The position numbers were made by a program, and so were the translations under genes. Below the pieces are notes generated by a model, which saw only the letters and a program-made list of their open reading frames with translations, had not been told where the DNA came from and did not search any database. A DNA stretch of 64,000 nucleotides from Eretmocerus hayati (Eukaryota; Arthropoda; Insecta; Hymenoptera; Aphelinidae): assembly GCA_029851415.1 (NCBI GenBank), contig CM056742.1, forward strand, positions 51,686,954 through 51,750,953. The letters are read 5' to 3'. Of the stretch, positions 12,561 to 25,040 are shown in pieces (the first letter of the stretch is position 1; every line of letters starts with the position of its first letter).

Positions 12561-15533
12561 TCATGAGAAATCCAGTCGGAAAGCCACTCGGACTCAATCA
12601 TGAGCTTCCCTGGGTACGCTACGAGATCGGATGGGTTCTTCTGAGATCACCGACATCGTGTTCAATGGATTAGAATTCGAAGGAAAACGCAGCTCAGATA
12701 GAGTTTTGACCTAATATTAATAGAGAGCAGTATCGATTCCATCATTTCGGATTCATTACAATGAACGCAAGAAGTGGTTACAATGGTTCTTTGCTCAAAT
12801 AGTATATTAAACAACAAGGGTGCCAACAGACATTTGCGCACGAGTCACCGCAACGAGTGTGCAAATGGTTCATTTGCACACGAGTGCAGGGACGAGAGCG
12901 CAAATGTCGGCACCCGAGTGGCTTACGATATTTTTTGTTATTGATGTGAGCAAAAATGTAACCCACCAAAACCCTTCAAATAAGTAGCGGAGGTCGCGAA
13001 AGTTGTCCGTCAGCTATCAGAGAGCTGTTCGATTTCCCTTCTGTTTTGGGGTGAACGGATCTCATGGATCTTTGTTCTCGTTAATCAAATTGTGTATTTT
13101 GAGAAATCGATCTATAGATCTATCGAAGCGCTTACTCCGTGTCTTTAATACCTTGAATTGGACAGAGGTATTATCATTTTTATTCGAAATACACATTTTT
13201 TCGAGTATTTTCACAATGTTTAGTAAAATTCGGAGTGCGTCGTCTCATTCATGATCTATTGGGTAAATGACTCTTCCGATCAGAGATAATGGTAGGGCGT
13301 CAGGAAGGGAGCAGGGCAGGGTCCAGGGGCGAGAGCCCCTGGTGGAGGTGCAGGGGGCGAAGCCCCCGCCGGGGGCTGAAGAAAAATTCTGAAAAATGTA
13401 TCAGAAAGAAGACTTTTGCCCATATAGTATGTTTCCGCATAGCTTGAAATGTCTTCAATCATCTAATGTATGTATACTATTTCTGACGTTCAGTACGTGC
13501 ACCTCTCGATGATCAATTTCGAATTTTATAGTCCGTAAAACAATAATTTGCTTAAGTAAATATCTGAGAAGATGATTTGAGAAATGTTGATGTGGTGGTG
13601 ATCGAATGGTTTGCCTCAGATAGAATCGCAAGAAATGAAAAAATTTCGGGTAATAATAACCGTAATTTTGAGAATGAAAAAACTGCACCAATGGATGAAA
13701 AGGGATCGATGCAAGAGACACAGTCTCTCTCGTCGTTGATTATAAACGTTTATCGTGGGTGTCATAGCATAATTCCAACGTTGTTGTCACTTTTCTCATT
13801 CGATCTGACTGCTCAAATTCTGAATTTCATATTTTCGAATTCATTGTCCTAGAGATTAGTTCGAAGATCGCGAAGGTCATTGATAGTCCACTCAACGCAG
13901 TCGTTATATTTATTCTTCGGTAAATAAATTACAGCCTCAGTTAACATAACCATCTCAAGTAATATCTTGATTGATCACATGATTTTTAACCCTCGGTTGG
14001 CGCACGTGGGTCTATTCGACCCGAGGCCTTTTTTATGAGATCGCCACGCTCGTAACTCGAAGTTCCCCGGGCTCAGGGTGACATTTGTTGGTATCCAAGA
14101 TGTGCCACTTACCGACCGTACATATGAGGGTTTCCTTGGAACTTTTAACTATTGACCCTCTGGAATAAGAAAAAAATTTTCTCATCGCACACGTTTGAAA
14201 TGGGTTTGATGTGATTCTTAGACCTTGGAAACATGTGAAAAAAGTTGTGCCACTCTCTTCCAAGCCGAGGTATCTGGTTCAGAACGACATGTATGAAATT
14301 TCACACTTGGAACATTCGTGAATCAACTTCAATCGAATAGATTCGATTCAAAACATTGTCTAGACGATCGATACGGATTATATTTTGCCTGACTTGACTT
14401 CAAGATGAATTTCATCATCGATTTCTCCGAAATTTGATGTAAATTTCCAAAATGGAGTTAAGAGCTATGAGTCTCATTTCAATTTCTAGGATACACTGTG
14501 GTGTTATTTTGTCCATATTTCAGCCGTATACTATGTAAAAATCAAGAAAATCGCGATACCACCACATTTAGAGGCTTATTTAGCTTACCATCCGGATTCA
14601 AATATTCTTCAGCTTCTCACAGAAATACCGATCGATAATTGCAACTCAAAACAGTGCGGTTATATCCTTTTTGCGATGAAGAAAAAAGAGCACAACATTC
14701 CAATCCTGTGCTTCGCGTCTCCTGAGTATGACATCAAAAAATGACCATTTTCAAAGCCAGTGGCGCGATGACCTTATGAGCTTTGAAGCTTTATAAAATT
14801 TGTCCGGATCAACGCACACTCACAAACCAGACTTTCCCACAAAACTCGGTTACATCGATAAGTGAGAGCTACTATCATAGCCAAATCAGCGCACACCTCT
14901 GGATCAAAGATTTTCTCAAAATATGAGATTAGTAGCTGGATATATCATTCCACCGAAGTAGTTGAGGCATAGGTATTTTAGTTACAGCCTTATCAATTCA
15001 AAAAATCGCGTTGGTACGTTTGTAAACTACCCAAAAATCATCTTTTGCGGTCTCCTATTGACAAATCAGGATGCGTTTCAACAAAAAAAGTATGTAGTCC
15101 ATATTGAATGATGCCAAATACTATGAAATGCCACTCCTGCGCACTCCAAATAGTTCAAAATACTCCTGGAACACTGCAGTAACACAAAAGTTAAAAGTTC
15201 CGTGGAAACTCTCATATAGCAACAGGTCTGACGCGCGCGTCTTCTCACCACAGCCAAGCAAAGTTGTCGCTGGGTCTAAAGTACCCAGGTGTGCCAGCTA
15301 TGCGCGCGTCGTGTATTTTTCACTCGAGTTTGTTTCATGGATCAGAATTAACTAGATATAATTTTGATGACGGAGTCATCTTTCGGCTGAGTGCGTGAAT
15401 CCACGCTTGCGAACTCTTGTAGACACGAAGCTGTTGCAAGATCTCAGCGTTACCTCGACTCTGCGCAAGCGCCGCGTAGGTATTAGTGTGTGCCTGCTAT
15501 AGCGATACACACGCATGAGCCATATACATATAT
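12561..15533 (+). other. Intron sequence; short GC-rich hairpins, otherwise no gene
   Basis: 12820-12915 contains several facing copies of CATTTGCGCAC / GTGTGCAAATG. 13320-13375 is a GC-rich block of consecutive hairpins (CAGGGGCGAGAGCCCCTG, then GGGGGCGAAGCCCCC). At 13986, TTAACCCTCGGTTGGCGC resembles one end of a piggyBac-type element, but no partner end was found nearby. No coding exon is supported. Confidence 0.5.
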
Positions 15534-16189
15534 GAGTGATTCTGGAGGAAGCTGGACGAAACCGTCACCAGGGGGGTCTGGGAAAAATTCGCAAAAATTT
15601 TTTTCCATTAGTACTATGTTGAAATAGTACGAAAAAATTTTTTTCAGATTTTTTCGGCCCTCCCTGTGGGCCCCAGGGCCCATGAAAGGGCCATTTTAGG
15701 CCCTTTTTTAGCCTATTCTAGGAAAATCATAGCTCCGACGCAATTCAATATTTTTCAACGTACTTGGGCGCATTTTTCTCGTCAAGACTAGTACTTTTGA
15801 GAAAAAAATTGTCCAAGGCCACTTAGTGAGCCTGACGACTTCTGCCACCTATTCATTGAGAGCAAATTTTAGCGAATTTTGGGCTTGCTTCAAAGTGATG
15901 TAGCTCCCACTAGACATGTGATAATCGACTTTTACAAGTAGTCATTTTGAAGGTCTTGGAAATACCTACAATTTGCCCACTTGTAAAAGTCAATTATCGC
16001 ACTTTTTGTTGGAGCTACAGTCGATACAAGTTGAGCTATTTACGAAAAAGTCGAAAATTCAGGACTCGATTCCAAAAATAAATCTTAATTTTTTTTCACC
16101 AAACTTGTGCGAAAATGTTCTTTTAGACATCTACTTTTAGTAAAAAAAATTTGGCGGAGGTTATTTTTTTTTATTCTTTTTGCCGAGCG

Positions 16190-16968
16190 TTACAAAATGC
16201 CGCATTTCGTGGTTTTAGCAAAAACAGCATCATTGACCACGGTCACATATGCTCCCATCTGGACTGATGTGCACCAATCTGTGTGAAAGTACTCCCCAAA
16301 GTACCCCCAAGTACGTGTAAAAAGTTGCGGGGACGAGCCTCCACCCAGGAGCGAGCTGTAGGTGCTATTCACCGTGTCCAAAATAGGCATTATTTTGGCT
16401 ATTCGAGCGTAAGCGACTGAGAGCATGATTTTACTTGTTCTGGCTTACAAATGAGATAATGGGCTAGAATGAGGATCCAAACATATTTTTCCGACTCAAA
16501 ATGACCATCTGAACACAATTCCGAGGTCAGTTTAGCTCTAGAATGTTGTCTAGTGCCTCAACGGGTCAGAACCCGTCGACAGAATCTAAGCTCTTGAGGG
16601 GCAGAGGGACGACTATTTAGAGCAAAACTGACCTCGGAATTGTGTTTAGATGGTCATTTTGAGTCGGAAAAGCATGTTTTGATCCTCATTCTACCCCATT
16701 ATCTCATTTGTGAGCCAGAACGAGTAAAATCATGCTCTCAGTCGCTTACGCTCGAATAGCCAAAATAATGCCTATTTTTGACACGGTAAATAGAACCTAC
16801 AGCTCGCTCCTGGGTGGAGGCTCGTCCCCGCAACTTCTTACACGTACTTGGGGGTACTTTGGGGAGTATTTTCACACAGATTGGTGCACATCAGTCCAGA
16901 TGGGAGCATATGTGACCGTGGTCAAAGATGCTGTTTTTGCTAAAACCACGAAATGCGGCATTTTGTAA
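16190..16968. repeat. Central palindrome of the 15.5-20.5 kb element
   Basis: Left and right halves encode nearly the same 78-codon open frame in opposite orientations (16190-16426 on - and 16732-16968 on +), differing by a few residues. The loop is at about 16546-16609. The frame is open in both copies but shows no recognisable domain. Confidence 0.75.
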
Positions 16969-17236
16969 CGCTCGGCAAAAAGAATAAAAAAAAAATAACC
17001 TCCGCCAAATTTTTTTTACTAAAAGTAGATGTCTAAAAGAACATTTTCGCACAAGTTTGGTGAAAAAAAATTAAGATATATTTTTGGAATCGAGTCCTGA
17101 ATTTTCGACTTTTTCGTAAATAGCTCAACTTGTATCGACTGTAGCTCCAACAAAAAGTGCGATAATTGACTTTTACAAGTGGGCAAATTGTAGGTATTTT
17201 CAAGACCTTCAAAATGACTACTTGTAAAAGTCGATC

Positions 17237-18224
17237 CTTCCCCCCTCCATTTACTTTTTTCAAAAGTATAACTTGGCGAGTATGAGTTTGTTCCTCAAAA
17301 TTTATTGATTTTCATCAGGTTTTCACAGTAAAAATGATGATTGATTCAATTCAGCTGTATTACATAGTTTCAACTCTTGAAAGGAATGAAATCAAAGGAA
17401 CTATGTCGAGTATTTCTGTAAGTTTGAGAGACCAACCATTTTCCGGGCAAAATACTTATGGCATTGTTTCAACTCTTGAAAGGGATGAAATGAATAAGAA
17501 ACCATGTCGAGAGTTTTTCGAACAAGTTTGATTGTATAAGGTGATGGATTTCGGAAATTTTGCACGGTCTTTCTTATTCGTTGATTATTAAAACCAGAAC
17601 TTGAATGAGAAAAATTGAAGAAGTCAAGTATAGTTGATTGAAGAATCACGCTAATTATATTCTCGAAACTGTCGATTTTTCTTTGAAAATGTAGAGCGAA
17701 TAATCACTCGTTGCTCTCTCATGTATTATATGAACTATCATATAAGAGCGACGAGTGATTATTCGCTCTACATTTTCAAAGAAAAATCGACAGTTTCGAG
17801 AATATAATTAGCGTGATTCTTCAATCAACTATACTTGACTTCTTCAATTTTTCTCATTCAAGTTCTGGTTTTAATAATCAACGAATAAGAAAGACCGTGC
17901 AAAATTTCCGAAATCCATCACCTTATACAATCAAACTTGTTCGAAAAACTCTCGACATGGTTTCTTATTCATTTCATCCCTTTCAAGAGTTGAAACAATG
18001 CCATAAGTATTTTGCCCGGAAAATGGTTGGTCTCTCAAACTTACAGAAATACTCGACATAGTTCCTTTGATTTCATTCCTTTCAAGAGTTGAAACTATGT
18101 AATACAGCTGAATTGAATCAATCATCATTTTTACTGTGAAAACCTGATGAAAATCAATAAATTTTGAGGAACAAACTCATACTCGCCAAGTTATACTTTT
18201 GAAAAAAGTAAATGGAGGGGGGAA
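17237..18224. repeat. Near-perfect 1 kb palindrome (arms ~485 bp, loop ~27 bp)
   Basis: Starts CCTTCCCCCCTCCATTTAC and ends with its complement. The arms converge at CACTCGTTGCTCT / AGAGCGACGAGTG around 17731 with one mismatch there. The predicted 82-codon frame (17401-17649 on - and 17813-18061 on +) and 65-codon frame (17334-17531 and 17931-18128) are letter-for-letter identical in the two arms. Arm identity is therefore almost complete and the palindrome is recent, or kept uniform by gene conversion. Confidence 0.92.
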
Positions 18225-20115
18225 GGATCTAATTTCTTTCTTATGAAAATCAAAACGAAGAAATCAAGTTCCTCATTTGATCACAGCTTTTGAGAAACTG
18301 TTAATCACATATCCCTCTAGAATGTAAATAATTGTTTCACTCAGATCATCTTTTTGATCAAGTTGACTTGGAGCGGCTCTTGATATACTTGAGAAATCCC
18401 CAAATATTATTCCACCCAAGTATTGATTCTATATTTTTGAACGAGACATTTCTCTTTATCTCATTCTAGAACTTACCTCATTTATAAGAAGTTAGAAAAT
18501 TTCCTTATCACAATCATAACATCAATGCTTGAACAATATTAGACATTCCTCATTCAGAGTGAAAGTTGGGATGTTATGATTGTGATTAGAAATCTCCTGA
18601 TTCCTCATTGTTCAGGATATGTTTTAGAACCAGAAGATTAACATATCCCTGGTTGCAAACATGATATCAATATTTGAAGTGAAATAGTATTGAGGAATAA
18701 TACAAGAGGAGCAAAAGCCGCTCCAAGCCAACTTTGGCGACAAGAAAATTTGAGTGACATAGGTTTTGCTACCCTATATAAATATTTGATTCCCTGATAC
18801 TCAAAAGTTGTGAGCAGAATTTCAAGCTTCAACACCTATCAAGTCCAGAAACCCATATTCCCATCTTATGGAGCGCTTGAATATCTTCTTTACATCACAT
18901 CTCAACTCATGAATTACAACACATGATTTCAAACTTTCTTGCAGCAGCAATAACTCTACTAGAACTCTTTAGTAATACTAAATGGACCCATGAGTCGCAT
19001 GTATGATTGTGACGTTGAAAGAGTTATTAATCTGGATCTGAAAGATTGTGGAAGTGTGTGGTATAGTTCTATCAAATGCGCTTGACCACTTGCCAATATT
19101 TATTGTCACAAACCAGCTCTCAAGCTTCTTACTTGATGACACCAATGAATAAAACTCAAAACCAGCCCAGAAGCAGTCAAAATAATGAAATGTATTGTCT
19201 GGTCCTCACAGTGATATCGACACTTGATTGTAATATCAGTAAACCAAGAGTAAAGTAATGCCCGCTCAATCTCTATTCATTTAGATTATTCAGAGTATGC
19301 ATGTAATCAATCACTGAAACTTCCCATCCAACTTTTGACTGAATGTTTAGAGAAAAAAACATTGAAAGCAATATCACAAGTATCAACGCAGATGAAGTGA
19401 CTCATTGGACTACAAAGCCATATTCTCATGTATTTGGCAAATGCTCCCTGATTCTTCTGAAGACATTTAGTACTGCATCACATACAAGACTTCAAATTAA
19501 GTTGCATCTATAAACTCCTAATCTGATGGGGCAAAGAATCCCAGCATACATACTGCACAGGTTTTCTCAATATACCGCGTTTAAGAATACCTTACTCTCA
19601 ATAGCTGCTTTTTCCATGAAAACATACATATTTTGCATCTATTTTGTCCAAACAAGATAATGCATGCACTAATTGAGATTGCGGCACCGCGATGCATGGC
19701 GATGTAAACAAAGCAGACGGATCTTCTCTCTCTCCTCTCTCTCTCTCACTCTCACTCGCTCGTCGACAACTCTCGAATCGAAGCTGTGCGTTCGAGGGTC
19801 TAAACAAATCGAAGCTGCATTCGAGGTCTAAACAAATCGAATGGATAATTTTTTTGAGGTGGTGAAAATTGGCGAAGCGAAATAAAAGTCCCAGCGGTCA
19901 GAATCGGAAAATTGATGACACCAATAGTGAGTCCGTATAAAAACAGCGCTGGATAGAGAGGCAGGAGATGTTTTTGCACCCGGGTGGTTGAAATAAGTAA
20001 GGTGGGAAAAATGTGTGAGGTTAGAAAACCCCCAATTCAAAGTATATAAGGCACAGCGCCTCGCTCGATTTTTTGTTCTGCTCATACTCGCCAGCGAGGC
20101 GCTATCGCGCCTCTT
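18225..20115 (+). other. Remainder of the 2.9 kb insertion; decayed inverted repeat and CT-rich run
   Basis: 18362-18740 is a weak inverted repeat: GACTTGGAGCGGCTCTTG faces AAGCCGCTCCAAGCCAAC, and CACAATCATAACATC faces GATGTTATGATTGTG. A CT-rich microsatellite lies at 19724-19760. Near 20045-20112, paired GCGCCTCGC and GCGAGGCGC form a hairpin downstream of a TATATAAG sequence. No exon was recognised. Confidence 0.5.
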
Positions 20116-20509
20116 GATTATCACATGTCTAGTGGGAGCTACATCACTTTGAAGCAAGCCCAAAAATCGCTAAAATTTGCTCTCAATAAATAGGTGGCAG
20201 AAGTCGTCAGGCTCACTAAGTGGCCTTGGACAATTTTTTTCTCCAAAGTACCAGTCTTGACGAGAAAAATGCGCCCAAGTACGTTGAAAAATATTGAATT
20301 GCGTCGGAGCTATGATTTTCCTAGAATAGGCTAAAAAAGGGCCTAAAATGGCCCTTTCATGAGCCCTGGGGCCCACAGGGGGGGGCCGAAAAAATCTGAA
20401 AAAAATTTTTTCGTACTATTTCAACATAGTACTAATGGAAAAAAATTTTTGCGGATTTTTCCCAGACCCCCCTGGTGACGGTTTTGTCCAGCTTGCTCCA
20501 GAATCACTC

Positions 20510-21527
20510 ATATATATTGGGCAGTATAAAATAATGCATCAGTTATTTTGGTGTAGCTTATGCACCCGCGAGGTGCGCAATATACTATATTTGTATCTAT
20601 AAAGACGTTTTCAGTGAATCGACTCCACCTTCTTTCGCAATTTACTAAATTATTACATACATGCAATTACAAAATGATTGAAAAGTCTGAAGGCCTAGTA
20701 AAAATGTGAAAAGTTATGGTTTTTACATGATTTGTCATGAACTAACTCTATTTTCAACATGCGAGGAAGTTTTACAACATCAGGTCAATTCCAATTTTCT
20801 CACAAGAAGAGTATTTTCAAGAGTTTTGAAGGAAATTCCTCGAGGTTTTGCATGGGGAGAATGCAATTCGTCATAAAATGAGAAAAACGAGTGATACGTG
20901 AAATGATGCATAACGCAGAAAAGTCTCGATACTTTTTCTCTGCTTCCTGAGAAAAGTTGTCAAAATCGGGGATGAAACGTTGAGAATGATCTCTTGAATG
21001 ACTCTTTTCCGAGCTCTTTGCTCTCTAATTATTCGACCAGACTCCGCGATTAAAACTTGAGCTTAGGGATATCATTATTATGGAGATCATCATTTCGACG
21101 AGAAATAGTTTGTCGATTAAGCATTATTCTAAATACTCGAGATCTTCCAATTTCAGCCATGCATTTCGATCTCCATTCAGCATCATCGTTGTCAAACCTT
21201 TTCTCTACTCCCTGATAGATTACCAAACTATAACGCGGTTTCACTTAGAGGACTCCGTAATCTATCGCGCGTTGACCGGGACGCACAAATTTTGTTTGGT
21301 TACGTACGTTGTTTTTTCATCCGACTTCGCGTCCATACAGCTCAATATCGTATACTCGATAGCCATACGCGAGAAGAACGCCGAAGTGCGAAAAATGAGG
21401 TTTTTTTTTATAACAAATTATTGCAGAAAATTGCAAAAGGCCTTCCACTGGAAATATTCTAGGGGACGCAATTTTCAATGGAATGAGCTGTAAATTTAAC
21501 TGAGTTATCTCAAGATTAAGTAGATAT
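20510..21527 (+). other. Intron sequence without recognised features
   Basis: An open frame at 21080-21493 has no family features. No splice-bounded exon is supported. Confidence 0.5.
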
Positions 21528-22141
21528 GAGATAAAATAAATAAAAAAAATGTTTAAGGCAAACGCTTTTATGAAGGCTCCATTCAACTCCCTAAAAAGTG
21601 AAAAATAAGTGAAAGTATAATGACCAAAGTAAAAGTATAACAGATAATTGTACCATTACTTTATGAAAGAACACTTTTGAGGAGTTTGAAATGATTCTGC
21701 CAGTCTCTGAATTAGTATTTTCCAGGTTCACTTTTGGAATCTTCAAACAAATAATCAAAAATGCTGAAAACATTACCACTTTTAAAATCCCTATGTCATG
21801 AAAGCGTGGGGTGACCAAGAAGATAATGTGGTGAGCTTTTTCCTTGTCATGGCACCCCACGCTTTCATGGCATATAGATTTTAAAGTGGTAATGTTTTCA
21901 GCATTTTTGATTATTTGTTTGAAGATTCCAAAAGTGAACCTGGAAAATACTAATTCAGAGACTGGCAGAATCATTTCAAACTCCTCAAAAGTGTTCTTTC
22001 ATAAAGTAATGGTACAATTATCTGTTATACTTTTACTTTGGTCATTATACTTTCACTTATTTTTCACTTTTTAGGGAGTTGAATGGAGCCTTCATAAAAG
22101 CGTTTGCCTTAAAAATTTTTTTTTATTTATTTTATTTTATT
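21528..22141. repeat. 614-bp palindrome / foldback MITE
   Basis: Arms run from ATAAAATAAATAAAAAAAAT to its complement, and the centre is at about 21834. The inner ends are ATGAAAGCGTGGGGTG and CACCCCACGCTTTCAT. Mirror-image open frames (21591-21974 on -, 21844-22074 on +) share most of their residues. No target duplication is clear because the ends are A/T-rich. Confidence 0.85.
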
Positions 22142-24765
22142 CTTTTTAGTTGATGTCAATCCGATAGCACCCATGGATTTCATCATTAGTCTTGTCTATC
22201 CTCTTATTTCACATCTTGGATAACAAGTTACTGTTGGGAATACCAACTGATTAGAAGACTCGATAATGTCCCTTTCGGATGAACAAATGGATTCAATTCT
22301 TGGACATCTCCATTGCCAAGTAACTTTTGAGAGTAGTAACAGAACATACACATTCAGTCTAACCCCTTTCTTATAATACATGAATATCAGCGTGGAGTTC
22401 TGCTAGAACTTGTTCCTTAAACATCATCCTGAAACTTTCTCTGTGCACCAATTTTTTGAGATTTTGGACTGTTCGTAGTTCCAAGGTTTTTCCACGAACT
22501 TGAAATATCTCACCTGATTCAGAAGTTTGAAATTGATAATAAGTATCATAAGTGATTTTGGTAGATTTTTTCGTCCTTGATGGTTAATATTCAACTCATA
22601 TATGATACTAAGTATAGTTGAGAGTGGTCAGAAATTTAGGAGACTGATTGTGAGTTGGCAAATTCTTGTTTGAATCATGATCTTTTACAATGACTAACAA
22701 TAAGCTGCTGCAACTGTATGATTACAGGAGTGCATTGATTAATTGTTTTCAATCTGTTATCATCTCAATACAGATGGCTCTTCACTCTATTTCTGAGAGC
22801 CTCAGAATCTGCTAACAATTAAAAGTCTCATTCTACGGTTCCTCGCCATGGGTGTATACTCATCATGAATCTACGCGTGGAGTCTGATGGAGTCATGAGA
22901 CTGGTAAATGGAGTTCTCTCAGAGTTAAAAATGGCTCCGAATACATCATTAAACATCAAGAGACCAACGTTAAGGTCAAGAACTATGTCTGAGGTTGATC
23001 GTACCTGAGAAATCTGAATAACGAGATCCAACAACTCAACTAAAATGACTTCTACATAACACTTCCACTTCATTCCACTTTCCAAAAGTAGACCAAATTT
23101 CTTAATTCATTTTGGATATAAAAAACACTATTCTGTCTGATATTGAATATTCTGTGGTGAAACTATGAGCTGACACAAGGAAATTCATGTCCTGGGATAG
23201 GGGGAACACCGTCACGCGCAACAACACCACAACGAACACATTTTTTTCTCGATCTGCTAGCTCCTAAGGCTTACACGTGGCCCGCACTACTCCAACACGA
23301 CATTTTTTTTATGGTCACAAACCATAATTTAGTTATAAATGTATGAATAACAAGATCGTGTCATGGGATGGGGAGGTCACGGCGCTGCGCCATGTAGAAG
23401 CTGCATCTCGGGTACCCGCATCTCGAGGGTGTACCACGAAAGAAATTCACAACAGGCACACTTTTACTCGACCCGGAGACCCGGAGACACGCATTTCCAC
23501 CAGGAAGCCACGATTCTCCCGCAGAAGGCCGGCATGGTGATGAGCTACCTTGGCGGCCCATGCTGTCTGCTGCTGCTCTCCGTGCGCAGCTGCGGCGCGC
23601 GCGTTCTCATTGGCCGCAATGAGATCCAAGAGAAAACATTTCACTCACACAACGATAAATGCGGCACACGTACGAGAAACTGCCCGATATAGGTATAGAA
23701 AACACCCGGCGAAAAGCGAAGCGACACCAATGACCTTGGTGCCGAAGTGCATAAAAGCGTTTTAAAAAAAATAGTCCAGTGGTCGATCTTTCAATGGAGG
23801 TCTTTATTCCGGCAAATCAGGTGAGAATAGAAGTTCTCAATTCATGCGTCGAAATATGTCAGAATAAATACCTTTTTTCCAAGATCCACGCTTGCGCTAT
23901 TTTCTCCTTGGATTGACCTCATCTTAAGATGACTCAGTTGAATTTTCAGCTCATTTGGATGAAAATTGCGCCCTCTAGAATTTTTTAGTGAAAAAGGTGA
24001 ATTTTTGCATTCTTCTGGACATTTGTATTTTTTGGAATTTTTTATTTGGCCTTGGAGATTACATCAAAAACATATCAAAGAAGCTACAAAAAAATTTCCA
24101 AGTCAAACGAGTCAATATAATAGCTACAGCATCAATTTTTCGGCGTGGGTCGAATCCACCCAGGTTGGCCAGCTATGTTATTTGGCGGAGATGTGCCAGC
24201 TAAGGGTTAATAGGGAGTTTTTTGCTGAGAGTTAACAGAGCAATAATCGCAGTTTCGAATGCAGGAGGATCGTTTGAATTTTGAATATCCTACCGTTACG
24301 ACCGAACTTACCCTCCGTATATAGTTATGCGAGAGAGCCGTGACGCGGCGCTTGTCGATCGTTCATTTTCATTTTTTTGTGAATATAGGATGATCAAAAA
24401 TCAACCCAAATTCGGTAAGCAATTGCTGTTTAAACTGTTCGTAAATGCCCCATTTGCACACTGTTTCATCGTTTACGCCGTGCGCAAATGAGTCATTTGC
24501 GCACGGTGCAAACGCGAATCCGTGCCCAAATGGGGCATTTGCACACGCACACTTGCGTCTAAATGGCCATTTTTGCGCACAGAATAACAAAAAAAACATA
24601 TTTTCACTTCTCCTGGGAGAACGGGCTGCAGATTTGGTTCCCACGTTAGATCTCATACATGCGTGCATTAGCTCATTTTGTAGGTTTTGTAGAAGGTCCA
24701 AAATGAGCCAAAGTATGTTGGAAAATAGAATATGCTTTCTTTTCTAGGTTTTGTTGTTGGTTTTT
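22142..24765 (+). other. Intron sequence; CpG-rich patch at 23360-23720
   Basis: 23360-23720 is richer in G+C and CpG than its surroundings and contains an inverted CCAAT (CATTGGCCG), but no supported exon or start site. 24440-24560 holds repeated facing CATTTGCGCAC / GTGTGCAAATG motifs like those at 12820-12915. At 24203, GCTAAGGGTTAA after a GTGGGTCGAATCCACCC hairpin resembles a piggyBac-type end, related to the motif at 13986. Confidence 0.45.
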
Positions 24766-25040
24766 TCCCCTGACAGGATTTCTTGTCAGAGCATTCGGTT
24801 ATTTGCGGGTTTGATTGCCTTCCTAGGTTTTGGGATTGATTTTCTCCCCGACAGAATTTTCGGTCCGAGCATCCGGTTATTTGTGAGTTTGATTGCCTTC
24901 CTAGGTTTTGGTATTGAATTTCTCCTCCGACAAAAATTTTGGTTCGAGCATCCGGTCATTTGCGGGTTTGATTGCCTTCCTAGGTTTTGGAATGGACTTC
25001 TTCCTCCGATAGAATTTTCGGCCCGAATATTCCGTTATTC
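24766..25040 (-). repeat. 79-bp minisatellite, inverted copies (about 3.4 units)
   Basis: The reverse complement of the 11918-12560 array: GAGCATCCGGTTATTTG, TTGCCTTCCTAGGTTTTGG and CGACAGAATTTTCGG recur with the same period. It lies 1.1 kb before exon B, in the opposite orientation to the array earlier in the same intron and to the single copy after exon B. Confidence 0.85.

Larger units (their letters stand above)
17236..20115. mobile_element. 2.9 kb insertion splitting the right arm of the 15.5 kb element
   Basis: The arm sequence stops at GTCGAT (17230-17235) and resumes at GATTATCACATG (20116), while the left arm reads continuously through ATGTGATAATCGAC (15921-15934). GAT is therefore repeated at the two junctions (17233-17235 and 20116-20118). 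The insertion starts with the palindrome at 17237-18224 and then has about 1.9 kb of mostly unique sequence. It shows no clear terminal repeats of its own. Confidence 0.65.
15534..20509. mobile_element. Second palindromic DNA transposon, same family as 4711-7884, split by an insertion
   Basis: Termini GAGTGATTCTGGAGGAAGC and its near-exact complement are flanked by ATAT on both sides (15530-15533 and 20510-20513), again 4 bp. The ends align with the 4711-7884 element. Just inside, both elements share TTAGTACTA..., a CAGATTTTTT run and an AAAATGTTCTTTTAG phrase. The left arm is continuous from 15534 to about 16545. The right arm is in two pieces, 16610-17235 and 20116-20509, whose summed length (about 1.02 kb) equals the left arm. 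No transposase frame was recognised. Confidence 0.8.

Noticed and set aside
17334..18128. Two pairs of identical predicted proteins on opposite strands, as if duplicated genes
   Set aside because: They are mirror images caused by the palindrome and have no known domain.
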